From Rhodosorus marinus (Eukaryota; Rhodophyta; Stylonematophyceae; Stylonematales; Stylonemataceae), in contig JAMWBK010000009.1 in the NCBI GenBank assembly GCA_029953675.1, forward strand, positions 1,302,001 to 1,366,000: a stretch of 64,000 nucleotides of DNA. The letters are read 5' to 3'. Below, in pieces: positions 46,901 to 60,682 of the stretch. The position numbers and the translations under genes are program-made. The notes beneath the pieces were generated by a model. The model made no database searches. It saw only the letters and a program-made list of their open reading frames with translations, and had not been told where the DNA came from. Every line of letters begins with the position of its first letter. The first letter of the stretch is position 1.

Positions 46901-49900
46901 GCTTGAAGCTGTGGACACCAACGACATGGAATGTACAATAAAGCCGACTCGTTTTGCCCTCGGCTCTAAACACCTACAATTCCTATTTAACTGGATTGCT
47001 AACCATTTCGGGGAAACTTCAGCAGTTAGAAGAGCTGCTGCTCAAACGAGTTCCGGGTTAGCTGAGGGGGGAGAGGAGAATACTGACTGGATTTACTACA
47101 AGGTACGTGGGCGTGAACGTAAACTACTCAGTGGGACTAGCTAAAATTGTCGTTTTCATCTTGTTTGTTTCCCTCAAGGACCGTGCTTCATCTCGCCCGC
47201 TGCCGGCCAACCCGGGTGTTGCCAGGGTGAAGATTAACTTTCTGGACGCCTTATTGACCTTAGTAGGCAGAGTAGATGCGGGCTGGCTACCCAAGCATGT
47301 GTCTGTGAACGTAAACGGTCTACCTAATGCTCGGAAGTTCCCGTTTGTGGGACTGCGGACAGCTGGAGTTCGGTTGGAGATTGAGTCTGGCTATTCAGGG
47401 AGCACTCTGATGATGAAAACGGACAGTGCGGTCACCACTTTCAACAATGGGACGGACTACTTTCCGTCGAGGTATATCGAAACCAATTGCTTTACAACCA
47501 ACAACCAACAACGTCGGGCATCTGTGCATGGAGTGGTGGTCTTGCGCCGCTGAAGTTTCATTCTTCCTCTGCCCACAGGGATCCAGATTCCAATGATAAC
47601 ACACTCAGGATAGATTCACTACTCCTGAAACGGCTTAGTACATTCGACGACAATGGGCGTGAGTCATATCTCGCTGAGATGTCTCTAGAAGTCGGTCGGA
47701 TTTCGGGGGTGCTAACCTTGCCCGAGCTTTTGGCGCTCAATGAGTTCGGCTCAACATTAGATTCCATCGTTTTCGCTGACAACAAGGGAGCGGACTCGTG
47801 GGTCACTGGATTAGAACAGTTGTCCTTGTTGAAGGGCAATCTGAGCCCATCACGTTTCTACGTTTCACTTATGAGAGGAGCGGTGAAGAACAGCGTTTTC
47901 ATAGCCGAGGTAGAGTTTGACAGAGTTCTATTCACAAAATCGGGACTGGCTACCGCCAACTGGAGCTCCACCACGAAGGTACTCGTTGACAACTTGGGTT
48001 ACAGGATGCTTCAACTTCACGATGGTGAGTCGCCTTAGTAACCCCTTGTAGCAAAGATCGTGCCCGCATCGAGGCGTCGATGCTGACGTCTCCAAATTCT
48101 GTGCGGACCGTTATTTAGCCCCCTCGCCGATGGTTGCAGTGGAAGACGTCGAAAGGCTCCTTGACGAAGGCAGGGAAGACGTCGTGCTCAAACGTCTGTC
48201 GATGAAAGTAATGTCTGCATTTACACCAGAAATGTACTCACCGCACTACGAGAAGGTTCAACAGGACTTCTTGAAAAAGGTTGACAAGGAGAAAGGCCTT
48301 TTGCAGTTTCTCTTTGATAGCGATGCTTCGCTGGTGGAAGGCAACGGGCTAGGAAGCAGATTTGTAAAGTTTTGGAAGGACAATGGTGTTGAAGCGGGAA
48401 GGGACAAGAGGACGGTACAGGCGAATATTTGGAATCACGGTTTTTTCTGACTTGATATGATGGCCAGGATATTTCGCTGAGCAGATTACGTGCTTCCCTT
48501 GCTGCGCTCTGGATTCCCTCACTTAGGACACCGAACTGCTGAAAGGGCTGACGACTACTTCAGTAGAAGTATCACCCGAGGTAGACCTGGCTATCGGCTT
48601 CGAAGTTATGGCAAATGTGATCACGTTGCTGGACGCTCTTGAAGCTCAGGCTAGGCTTCATGTCAGTGCTGAGACTGCTCTGGTTGATTTGTGGAAGTAT
48701 GCGACAGCTCGTTTCGCATCTATAAAGGAGGCATTCGCATCTGGAAACTTCAGATCGATAGTAAAGCTGCCAGAAGTAAGCGCTAAGGCTTGCTACCACG
48801 TTTCTAGAGTTGCAGATTTTTTGCCTGACAAGGTCTCGTGGGGTCTCGTCCTCCCCATCCATCGCAGACACGAATATCTGTGATTGCTGATGAATCACTG
48901 GAGTCGGCAATCTCAGAAGTTGGTGTCCACCTTCCTTCGGGATTGCGAGCAGCATCCGAGGTTTCTGGATCCGGAGGAATTGTAAGGAACACCCTGCAAG
49001 TTGCTTTGGAGGAAGGCCGGTTATTCGCAGTACGAGATGACGTGGAGGCAGATGAGGAGATTGATTTATTGGAAGCGCGATACCTGGTCTATACAGCGGT
49101 GAGTTACCGCAGCCTTTTCACAATGGGCGACACAACCCCTCGCCGACACCTTTTTTACTATGGACTTACAAAATTCTGATAATTTTGTTCTCCGTAATAG
49201 GTGTCGTCGATCCTGATTTTACCAACACGACTAACAACCCTAAAGGCTCATAGGGATATTAGCGTTGGTAAGTCTTGAAAGCGCCCTGGATGGTGATTCC
49301 CGGCAGGGGTGATATAAGTGACAAGGGGGGGCCCTTCTTCAAGAGGGGCGGCTAACGTCTCAACATATAAATTTGATCGCCTCCGCTCACAGGTGGATTC
49401 AGTGAATGGAATGCAGACTTGAGTGATGTCGTTGAACTTTCAAAATTCGTCGCATCATGTGCCCCGTGGATCGGGGCAGCAACTGTGCAGGTGTCAAAGC
49501 TCACACGGTGGGCGGAAGCCCGGGTCGTCATCTCTATGACTCAAGCTGTGGGTCTCTCCTTCGATGAGTTTCGGGGGCTTAACGAAGAACGGGCGATCGA
49601 GTTTCTTTACGACGGCTTGTCTGTGGTGCGAAGCATTAACGGGAAGGCGCAGCTGAAATCTTGCGAGAGGTACGACAGGAGATCGAAAGCGGCGATGTGA
49701 TCTTCGCAAAGAGCTGACGGATTCGAATTTATTTCATATAGATATCTGGGTATGGTTGCAGGCACAGCCATCGATGGACTGCCTCGAATACCGCCGGAGC
49801 GTAGGACTGGTGCTTACGGTTACAATATCCTCATCCCGGAGTATCGCTTTAGCCTCAGAGGTAGCAAGTGCTTGATTGCGAGCCCTGTCCTGGGACATGC

Positions 49901-52900
49901 GACCTCGGCTGGGAAGCAAGCAACGGTTTCCGTTCATGGTGAAGCCGTGCACCTGCATCTGAATAGCGAGTTAGTTGGTTTGTTGTCGGATGTTAAGCGA
50001 GATTTTACAAGGTTAGCAACGGAATGAAAGCCGGGGATCTTGCAACCAACCATTCAACTCAAGGCCAACATTGTGGGCGTGCTTGTGTTGTGCGTTGGTC
50101 GATGTAGGACTTCGAAGAGTATGGGTGCAGTGATCAAGAGCGTCCGTGCAATGGTTGGTCAACGGAAGGAGGATGCAGCCCAGTTTCTAGGGATAGCAAC
50201 AGTAAGCGATCTCGGTCCATGTGCCATTGATGTAACATCACATTGCAAGCTGACACGGTGCGGCCTTTGGCATGACTCTCTTCCAGACTGCTCGGCCAAC
50301 AGACACAAGCGTTTCCACCTTGCAGACTGGCTCTATTAACGACTTATCATGGGTGCGGGAGATTGCTTCAGAGCTTCACCCTTCCGAGGATCACAGGAGG
50401 CGAGGTATCCAAGTGGACTTATTCGGTTGGGGAGAGAGATACAGTGCTGAGACCTCAGATCGGTTCCCACTGGAACATTCCGTAAGAACGTCAGTGTTTC
50501 AGAGAAGGCGTATGTAGATTCAAACAAGTTGTTTTTGTCTCTTTCCCAGTTCGCGTACACGGATGTTTTCTCAGTTAGGTTCTCCGGCTCTTACACTTGA
50601 ATAGGTTCTGTGGCCGATGACTTCTCCCAGTTTGAGAGGTCAAGGTCGATTTTCCGTAAGGCGAGGAGTCGAGGAACTGACGCCGCGCTTGATATCTCCG
50701 CAGCATCTCCGAATGAGTATTTCACTTTTCAGTACGAGTTCTTTAGACCAGCTCGCATCGTTGTGAACGTATAGTCAACAGCTTTTCATTTTTCTTACGC
50801 GTGTTTCGCCTTTGTATCAGTTCCGGAGGCCTCCGGTTGGCTCTGCTGATGAAGAACTTTGCTGTGCAAGTTTCTGATGAACCCAACCAGCTCCGAGCAA
50901 GGTTCACTGTGAAGGGCTTGCACTCTCTGCTTTCGCTTGCCGGAGAGGTTGGTAACACCTCAAGCTGAAACCGTTTTGCGATTACGCGGTGTAACAGAAG
51001 CGACAACGGAATTTCTAACCGGTGGAACTCGTGTTTTCACAGTCGAGAGCGATATCTCTTTCTACAAAGGAGATTCTCACTGAACTGAAGCACGAGCAAC
51101 GTTCAGTGAGGGTTCGTCTAAAAAGGTTAGCTCTACAGTGCGGACAGGGACGGAAGGTGAGCAAAGTAGACAGTTGCCAAGAAAGATGTCACCTCGATCG
51201 GTTCTCATGAAACCTTTGACGAACAAGGCGTGTCATGTTTCTTCGCCTCTGTCTAGGTTACTACCGTAGAGGGTGATATTGGAGACGTCAAATTGCATAT
51301 TAAGAATGACACCCTCCTAGGATTTCAGGGCTCTATCTTACTTGCAGCAGATACCTGGATGAAACCTTTCCAGAGGCGCCCAGGTCGACACCTCGGAAAA
51401 GTAGAGAGGGAAAATGACCCAGAACTTAGACCACCGACGGGTTTGGTGCTGGTGACGATCGGGATGAGATCGGCTGCTTTCAAGGTTAGATGACGAACTG
51501 AAACAAACCGTTGACTGTCGTCATTGTCACCTAACGGACCAACTCGATTGGGGGAACTTTCACCAGAATACTTTTCCTCGAAAGGAACAAAAATATATAA
51601 GCCTCATGGCCATCCAACTCCTTGTCGATCTATCCGCACATGTCAACTGGTTAGGCGAGATACACGGCTCCCTGAAGATGCACCTCTCCCGGTGGCTTGT
51701 TGCCACTCGAGATGTCATGGCAAAGGAAAGACTGGACGTGAAGACGTTGGGATTTCAGCTGTTCGCGTACTACAACGTAGGAGAACCAGTCGAGGTAGGG
51801 ATTCACTGGCCGTGATTAGCTGTTCGAACGTTCTCGGAGATCGTTAGGAGCCAGCGTTTGTTCCTCAAAAACGGACTCTCGTTTTTCTTTTGTGCTCGTC
51901 AGATTGATTTGAAGGTTGGAAGGCTTGTTCCCGAGCTGTCCCTAGAAAGCTGGATCCTCATCATTCGAAATGCCAAGGAAGCGTTCTCACGCCCAAGAGG
52001 TTCTAGAGGATACAGACGTCCTCGCACTTCAACGCGGCACAGAGTGCAAGGAGATCGGCGAGAACTCCCGCCGGTTGTCGTTGGTAAATCCACCGCAGCC
52101 TCTTTCGAGGCCGTCTCTACAATGTTGTGGTTTTCCAAACTCGCCTGCCTACTTAGTGAACACTCGTTCTCTTTCTTTCCTTTCCAGCGTGCGATGTTGA
52201 AGGTCAGGAGCACAGGGTGTTCGGGCTTGGTGTTGATGCGAGGTTGGCGTTTGAGAGGCTTCAATTGCGGTTTTCAATTCACATTGGCCCGTCGTCAAGC
52301 TTGGAAATGAAATTCTCGTTGCCGACCTTAGTAGTCGCCTTGAAAGGCGATGAAGATGCTAGTTTGTCAAAGCTCGCGTTGCACGAATTTGAATCCACCT
52401 TGGAACTCTCAAGGCGGGAGCTAAACCAGTACTGTGGTTTGAACCTTATTTCAGTCCGAACAAGCGTTGAGCGAGCATGTAAGCCATCGTATGGAAGGTT
52501 TCATGATACATCAACTACCGGCACACACAATCTAATAGGATACGGTTTCTTCGACTCTAGTCTTTTTAGCACAGGAGCACTTCGTCGAAAAGGCAAACCT
52601 TCTGCTACAATCTGCGTCATTCGCTGACGCCACGGAGGAGACTCCGTGGAAGCAGGAAGAAGACGAAGATTTATTCGATGAATCGAACCCTACGCAGACG
52701 ATTACGAAGGGAGTTGGATCCCTATCATTTGGCAATTTGCGTTTCCTGGTGATGGCACCTGAGAAGGTCGATTTACGCCTGTCGGACTGGACACACTACG
52801 CGCAGATTGGTGATTACCAGTTCGTGTCAGTGCAAGAACATAGTGATCTGGACTTAATGGAATCTGCAGATCCAGTCATCGTGTCGTCCAACTCGTTTCA

Positions 52901-55900
52901 CATGCTTTCCTCCCTCAACAGATCATCCCTACTTCTCGATGACGGTAATACAATAGTGTGACAGACCCGGCGGAGGACCTGGAAGAGTATTCATTCGACA
53001 TCTGACGATATGCTTGTCTCCGTGAAACAGTACCTTTGTTCAGCACCAGCGAGAAGGTGTCCCTTAGTGTGAGGAACTTTAACTCTGAGCTGAGATGCAT
53101 ACTGGACGTTGCGAGCTGGAGAATTGACCTCCAAAAGTCAACCGTACAAAACCTATCGTCGCTGCTTGCAGGTCGAACAACGCCGACTCCTAGTAGCAAG
53201 GTAAGCATGAGTGGATGTTAAGTTTTCTGCCTTTGGACTTGTTTAAAGCTTGTTGTATCTGTGCAGGATCCGGCACTTCAGGGGCCCGAGCTTCCTTGGA
53301 ATCACCTGGACATCGTCTTTAACATCAACGGTGGCAAGTTTCAAACGAAACTGGGTATGGCAATTCCTTATCTTTACCATTCTATTCTGTTTGAAATTTT
53401 GACTGACAAGCCGCGGAGAAGAATGGGCGTTGGTTTGATGTGGCGTCCTGAAGCTTTTACTCCTTTATGTCAGGGCACTATTCTGAGGAAATTCCTTTTC
53501 CAAATGTGAGGTTGGCCATCGTTTCTGATTATTCGAGAGGAGTTGATTTGGTGGATATCGTAGTCCACGAATACAAGGTGGACTTGAGGCCCATAGCATT
53601 AGAAAATTTCGCTAATGTCCTCAGAGAAGTTCAACCTCCTGCTAAGCCTCAAGCTCAGCCACCGGTTGGGAAGGAATCTCGCAAAACGAGGACAGGTGAA
53701 GACTCGAGTGCTTCGCATCAGCCGAGGATTTCAGGTGGCCATGCAAAGCGTCCTGGTTCTACTCACCGTCGCGGGCGTAAATTGAGCATCTTGCTAAGAA
53801 CTGGAAAGCTGAACATAGCGGGTAAACGGCTCTCTCCACTGGTGGACTGGACAACATAAAGACCGCCATTACCATAACCGCAGAGCAACTGATCATGTGC
53901 ACTTGTGGTTGAATAGGTGTGGAGCAGGTTAGCGGTGGTCTTTTCTTGAGATTTGGGTTGAGGTGCATGCAAGGAGTTCAGATATTTGCGTCTCATACGC
54001 ATGGGAAATTCGTTGTGAACCTTAGCTTGGAATCGATGTCACTGCACATTGGCACCAAAAACATGAACAGAGTCCAACCCCTGTCTATAAACCTTGGCAG
54101 AGTTAGAGCCTTGATCGGCCAAGCGAGATCCACAGCGCACGTGCAGGAGTTGACCATGAACTGCCATCTCTTGAGTGTGATTGCAATGCTCGTAAGTACG
54201 ACTGTTCAATTCTGGCGCGACTTTTCGGAGTATCCTGAAGCATCGCTTGTCGTATGATTTACGTTCTTGCGACGACCACAGAAGGCGGCAACACCGCCAG
54301 CCAAGCCGGGAAATATACGGAAAATTTCTGGGCTGGAAGAACCTTCGTCTGTCCACGACACGACGGGCCTGAACTATATTTGCTTGTTGTTTGGCTATCA
54401 CGGGATGCCACCGAAGCCCTCCGGACGCACTAAACTGCCTCTTCCTGTATGGCTTGCGCTGAATATGACCCAACCAAGCGGTGATATCGGCATCGGTCTT
54501 AATAGTGCACGGGTCGAGCTCAAGGAGCGGACAGTAGATCTGTCGGTGGCAAAATTCGATACCAGGCTTCGTTGGGAGAGTTTGCGAGGAATCTTTCAGC
54601 TGCGGCAAGCGAGATATGAGCACAATCCAAGCGGCACTACTTTCGGTGCGATTTGGGGTTTGAAGACCATTGCTAGCCGCGCCTCGAGCTTCCCCTTCCT
54701 AGAGGGGGAACTGGCATTCGCCAAGTTTTCCGTATACCATGAGAGGAAAGAATCGTTCGAGCATGTCCGATCGTTGCGAAAGATTGCGCTTAGAGTATCT
54801 GAGTGTCGGACAAAAGTTTCCTCAAACTCCATACCGGCTTCGAAGCGCTTCACAACGCTCTTGAGTCGCTTGCTAACGGACTCGAGTGACATCGTAGGTC
54901 CCAGCAAATTTGATTTCTGAACTAGTGGGTTGGTTGAGCTTGGTTCCTAATCTGCATCATTCTCGTCCCGTCGAAAACAGAGCTCAGCATTCACGCGGGG
55001 TCGAGGACTAACACTTGCAGTCCCGTTCAATAACGATTCGGAGGACTCCACCTCAGTATCGGGTGGTCCTTCGGCGCAACCAGCGGCAGCGGCCATAGTA
55101 GAGTTTATTGAAGGCGACATCATGGCTTTTGTCGACGTCCTCGAAGTGGCCGCTCATCGGTTTTCATTTGAAGAACCAGATCGCGTTGTTCTCCACCTTC
55201 GCGAGTGTAACCTTCATTATTCGCAGGCTTGGGAGGCTTTGCTTCTCCTACAACATTTGCACATGAGCTTTGAAAATTTCCAGATATTCGTCGGGTAAGC
55301 GTTCCATGCACAGAAGCTCTCCCCTTACCCTTGGAGAATCGTACAAGCCTCGTAAAGAATTAACGTGCGTTTGAGCAACGGACCTCGATCCTTCGACTGC
55401 AGGAATGGGAGGTTGACATCAGTGCCAAGATCGGACACTCAACTTATCTGCGAAGAGGAAGGAAATCGACTATCCTTTCACTTCAGCGCGAGCTTCTCAG
55501 ACGAAGTCGAGATCTCCTCAACCGCAACACTGTACAGAAATCTGACTGATATGGTCAAGATTTTCCTGAGCTCGAGTACTCCAAGAATCCGTACTGTCCC
55601 TGGTCCGCCAGACGATGCGCAGGAGGTGCTAAGACAGCACCACGATGATAGTCTCGAAGTCGGCAACGGGTGAGCAACACCTTTCTGCCTTTTGTGCTCG
55701 CATCATGTACTTCTTCGAACAGTTCATTGAAAGAGCCTCTTTCCATGTGTGCGTGCCTCGCAGCGACGAGAGAACGGTGGTACCCAACCAAAATAAACCG
55801 GTTGTGTACATCGGGAACAAGAGAGTGCGTATAGAAACCATGGTCTTCTCTCCCCGCCTGCGAGCTTTAGGACAGCTCACGCCATCCCTGGATACAGTCC

Positions 55901-56118
55901 TCGGATGGATGGGTGTTGGAAATGTGAAAGTTATTCCAATCTGGGTATGCAACACAGCAATTAACACCTCTCACGAACGTATGAAATGAATTGAAGAAGA
56001 GAGTATTCGCTTTCCAATCGTGACTTCACAGGTGTACGAGTATTTGGCTGCCCCTCTTGGAAGCTTTCTGGGTTCGTCGAGCACGCTACGCTCCGATGAA
56101 AAAGCAGTCGTGCGATGA
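43974..56118 (+). CDS. Bridge-like lipid transfer protein, BLTP1/Csf1 family
   Basis: Very large multi-exon gene (roughly 25 or more exons over 12 kb) for a tube-shaped repeating-beta-groove lipid transporter at membrane contact sites. The ATG at 43974 gives MSDEATSGIAAAVFGLVAVL, an N-terminal membrane helix, followed by the family start PYFSVGALHIFPLAGMVTAKRLVVVTAGMAITIADLRIQLMWWRN (split here by nature of the fold into short strands). The body is a long series of beta-rich exons, e.g. RVKINFLDALLTLVGRVDAGWL, LNTLRSTSFTI-like strands being absent, and SLMRGAVKNSVFIAEVEFDRVLF near 47880. The C-terminus (near 55850-56118) has LRALGQLTPSLDTVLGWMGVGNVKVIPIW and VYEYLAAPLGSFLGSS before the stop, similar to the FSA_C end of KIAA1109/Csf1. 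Every intron looks GT-AG, but several junctions remain unresolved, so the exact protein cannot be stated. Hobbit/BLTP2 or VPS13 are less likely alternatives. Confidence 0.78.
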
Positions 56119-56573
56119 ACCTACTTAGTCAAATGCTTGGAGCTTTCTCCAAAGGATGATTGACTCTCCCGGTCTATTTAAATGGAAAGAGTGATCGCGA
56201 ATGAGCTCTGCTGAGGTGTTTGCCATGCCACGAAAAACCACCGTCAATCAGCTCAAATGAACCCGTTTCTTTTCGTCTACCTCTACGGCATCAACTATCG
56301 GTTTGGTTTCGTCTCAGTTGTTCCAAAATTTTATTCTTATGTTGTACATCTCTTGACAGGTTGTCAAACCCGATCTATGACCTTGCGTTTCACTCTTCAT
56401 CACTCCCTACACCCGCCACTCGAAAACTTGTTTCCCGAGTACCGCCACATAGTTTCGGCTTGTACGTTCACCGATCTCCAGGCTCGGGAAACGGCTGCGG
56501 TGTTCACGCCGGGGTCAGATACCACCACCTCAGGGGAATTCTAGCTTGGTGAGTTCCAAACCAACAATCTTAG
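56119..56573. other. Short convergent intergenic region
   Basis: About 455 bases between the stop of the BLTP1-like gene and the stop of the DDT/WHIM gene; presumably their two 3' UTRs. Nothing else seen. Confidence 0.6.
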
Positions 56574-59500
56574 TTAACCAATCCCCGGATTTGGGGTGTT
56601 TCCGTGGTTTGACCGGGAGTTCGCTAGCTTTGCTCGATTTTCGTGGTTTTGAACTCTCGAATACCCACCGGTATTCGCCGGCGTCTCATCCTCTGCGGGG
56701 TTTGGTCCCGCCGCTTCCGCTTGGGATGCATTTACCAGCATAGCAATTGCTCCACCTACAGGGGATTTGGAAGGAATCGGATGATAGCTACCATTTCCAG
56801 AAGGATGAGAAGCAATCGCCTCCCCGGTCGTACGCGTCACATCAGACGATGCCAGCACACCTCCAGCAGCTAGGGTCACAGGACCTGTAGAAGATTTGCA
56901 TGTCGCTTTGGGAGGAAATTCGCTCTCGGTCCTAGGCTTGGAAGGTCCCAAGTTCTCCTGAAGAACAGGTGGCGTGCTAGTGCTCGGAGCCAGGGTAAGT
57001 GGCACCACTTTAGTTCCCGTGACAGCATTGGCCACACTCTCTGATGATTGCATAACAGCTTTCCCCCGCAATCGGGAATCGGTACCAGTGTGGCCCGTTA
57101 GCACTGGAACTGTTGAAGGTTTACCACCGTTTGAACGCGCCTCATGCACCCCAGCATCTGCAGTCGTTATAGTGGGCACTTCAGGTCCCTTCTCGAAAGC
57201 CCCTACGACAGCAACAGTCTTTTGTGCGGGAAGAATAACACCAAGAGGGATTTGTTCGCTCCTTGACTTCACCGTTTTCGAATCCTCGGCCGTGCGCTCC
57301 GAAGCGACCGTGGGAACCTTGACAAGAACCTGCTCACTTTTCCTTTCAATCGGATTCATTTTCGCAGTATCCACGGCTCCGTCCGAATGGAGGTTGACAG
57401 CAAGTCGCTCAGTTTTCGACTCGGACGTAGACGCGTCCGCAGCTGCACAGAGTTGATTGTCTTCACTGTTGGGTTCGGTTTTCTCCAGATGATGCTTGGC
57501 ACTTCTTGATTGACCCTTTTTCTCCAGCTGAGAGAAAATATCACAAGTAGAACATGTTAGTTCGATGCGACACACTTCACAAACGAGGGAATATCTCTCG
57601 CAGACATACCACATGAGACCGAAGTCTTATAGCAAACTCGCTCTTTAGGAGATTCTTCATATCCGCCGACTCTATCTGCGACAAGACGAACATAGCTACA
57701 TCCAGGACATCGGATTCTTTGTTCGACAGCATGTGGAAGTACTGGTAGCTGAGAAGGTCGATCTATTGAGAACGCAAGGGGAAAAATTGTTGTCAGTCTG
57801 ATAATCTAGATAGGCAAGGCGTTCGTCCAGCTCTAGCATCCTGGAATATTCTAAGTGTGGGAATTGTATGCTTGAACCTACGACTGTTCGATACGTGAGG
57901 TCACTAGCATGCATTTCTGTGTTGAGTATGAAGAGCCGGGAGGATATTTCAAACCTTCTTCTTGTACTTCCAAACGCCCATCTGGAACAAAACTAATGTT
58001 AGTCCAACCAAACTTTTCGGCGTTTTGTATCCTGCTGATATGTATCAATACCTGTAGTCGTTCGCTGGTCTTTGTAACCTGTACCATGCGCCAAGAGCGC
58101 TCTTCACCCACAGAGAAGGATCCGACCCGTAGTCTATGCACCACTCGGTTACTCTATGTATTTCGATCATCTGTGGAAGGGAATCAGACCACGACGGAGG
58201 AACCAAAATTCCCTCCGCGACGATCGCAGTATCAGGGTTCTTGTCAAGGTACTCGAGCTTCGCTGTCTCTCCGCGCGCTCCGATAAAGCGAAATCTATCG
58301 AGAACTCGGTTGGGAGTCTGCCCACAAGAAGAAGCGTGCGATGAGTGAATCGCAAGAGTAACAAATTTCCCCGCAATGAAGAGGCAGGGTGGATTCAGCT
58401 TTCTTACCTCATTGTCGTATGAATGTGCGTATTCCTCGATGTTTTCTAGGTCGCCCTCAGGAACTATCCTCGATGTCCTTGCGGAGAACTGTGCTTCCAA
58501 CAAAGCCATGTTCACCTCGCCGCCGTCGCGGTAATTCGTAAGCCTTCTTGAAGATTCCCGTTGTGGCCGCATGGATGCTGCTGTGGGCAAGACCCCTGTA
58601 GTACTTTTTGCTCGCCTGAGGTACTTCAACTCCCGGTCGCGTGCCCGCTCAGCTTGCTGCAGGACTGATCGCCGTTGATGTCGCTCCTCCTCAAGCTCTT
58701 CTTCCTGCTCGCGCTGTTACCATTTGATGTAAGAGAAAAAAACAACCTGATTAGTTTCTAGTCCAACCATGCAATCGATGCTACCTTCGCTTTGCCCGTA
58801 GCTTCTGACCCAGAACCTTGGCCTAGCTAGATTGAATTGCTCAGCCCCTACCATGCTCCTCTGCACTTGCCGCTCTTCCTCGCGCTTCTTCTCCAATGCA
58901 CTTATCCTCGCCGATCGTTTACCATAAGCATGGTGCTGCTCTATCTCAGTTGCAATTACTCTATCCTGCTTCTCCCTTTCACGGTTTGCCCGTCTCCGAA
59001 CTTCCTCCCACTCGACTTTCAATTCGCTAGTTAGTCTGTTCACTAATGACTTCTCAGTTGGATTTTTCACTACGAAAGCAAACACGTTGTTCCCATAAAA
59101 AAGCACAGGAGCTTGAGCAAACCTTGTTCTCGTCTGTCCGGAGCTGTGCTAACTTTGCTTCGGAGCTCACCATTTCCAAGTGAGTCAACGAACTCTAAGA
59201 GAGAGCCAACCCCATCTGCGACAAGCTCCCACTTCGAGCAGGGCACACGGTCTTGAGCGTCCGTGGCTGAAGCTTTGTCCTCCTCGGCAATCTCTGCCCT
59301 CTCGCCTTCAGAAAATTCCGACCTATCTCGTACCTCGAGATCCAGCGCTCCTTCCTCTTCATCTTGCTCAGATGCCATTGAAGCCCTTGTCCTCCTGCGA
59401 GTACTCACCTAAGGGATCCAGGATAGTTTCAACGACACATCTCAGCACCAATATTGACACATAAGAAAAGATTACCGGAACGTATTGAACTTAAGAACAA

Positions 59501-60682
59501 CAAAGTCGTGCAAACCCCACCCTCCTTGATGGGGTACTCCTTTTTCTTTTTCTCTCCCTTTCCTCGGCGTTTTTGGAGCGCCGCTCTTCTCGCTCCTTTT
59601 GCCTCCTCATTTTCTCCTGGTAGTCCAGATCCGGCTCCCGGTAAAGTCTACTATGATCCCCAAAATACCTTGATTCAAAGCAAAAAGACGTGCACGTGCA
59701 TGAGAATAAATCGGGTGCGGCCGACGATGGGACACTGCTCGCTAGCCTAAACGATACCAGTATGTTGTCATATCTGCGTCATATCCGTATGGCAGGAGGC
59801 GTAGCACATCGGAATCTAAACTCCTGACCTCCTCGCCAACCCGACCATCAAGCTCCGAAAGTTGCTTTTCCAATAGAGCATGAAGGATTTTGCACCTCAG
59901 CTCAGCATCCAGTTTTACGTAGGTTCGCAAGTCCTTGAATCGCTAGATATCAAGGAAAGATTGGAGGGCATGAGAAAAATGTACGTCAAAATAGCTGCTC
60001 CATAGTGCAGTTCACTCTGACGAGTGAATCTTACCAAACCGTCGTCCAGTTCCTCGAAGCCATACGCGGCCCTTGCAGAAGGTCGTGCCAAACTGACTCG
60101 ATCTGGGTTAAACAGGAAGCTGAACGATGTGGGGTTACTTCGAGCGATAGATTTAACTTTGTTGATCCACCTGTTGAAAGATGCTGGTCCTAATCCAAGG
60201 ATTCGGGCATGGATCTCTTCCAGCACCCCTAAGTTTTCATCGGCGTTCATCAAGTATTCCTCTAAGGCAGCAGGTTGTACTTCAGATATGTTCAATCCTG
60301 CGAGACTGAATATGTGCAGCAAACGCCAGGCCGCAGGAAATTCCCACATGGATTGCAAACCTTGCAATACCGTTTCTTTTGGATCCCCAATCTCCGCTTC
60401 AGGCTTGCTCGTTGACTCCGAAGGTACAACTTCTTCCGGCCCATCAGACCGATTCCCACCATTCATTTGAGACTCGTCTACAGCCCCATCCGATTTGACA
60501 GCTTCCTCAACCCCACCTACGCCTTTAGCGTCCTCGTTGTTCGCAGGTTTCTCGCTTTCCGACAACTTCGTTGCTTTCTCTGCGTCTTCATTTGTATCAG
60601 TCAGCTCAGCTGAGGCGACAGCAGCCGCCTCGCCCATCTCTAACCCAAGGAGAACCACAGACGACTCCAATTCAGCAAACAT
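56574..60682 (-). CDS. DDT/WHIM chromatin protein with an RFTS-like domain
   Basis: Large multi-exon nuclear protein. The ATG at 60682 gives MFAELESSVVLLGLEMGEAA; an acidic stretch follows. DDT domain: MWEFPAAWRLLHIFSLAGLNISEVQPAALEEYL. WHIM1: DLRTYVKLDAELRCKILHALLEKQL, closing with LPYGYDADMTTYWYR, as in ISWI partners such as WSTF, RSF1 and plant RINGLET. Then a basic coiled coil (YQEKMRRQKEREERR) and a WHIM2/3-like segment (SKWELVADGVGSLLEFVDSLG). Exons near 58320-58050 read NRVLDRFRFIGARGETAKLEYL, TAIVAEGILVPP, VTEWCIDYGSD and AWYRLQRPANDY, closely patterned on the replication-foci targeting (RFTS/DNMT1-RFD) domain. A two-Cys-pair segment (CEVCRIELTCSTC) and a long Ser/Thr/Pro-rich tail follow, ending at 56574. 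No methyltransferase motifs are visible. Likely role: accessory subunit of an ISWI-type remodeller (inference from domains). One gene rather than two is inferred from continuous same-strand exons. Confidence 0.8.

Noticed and set aside
56974-57456. 160-codon plus-strand open frame
   Set aside because: It is antisense to the low-complexity tail of the DDT/WHIM gene and has no motif of its own.
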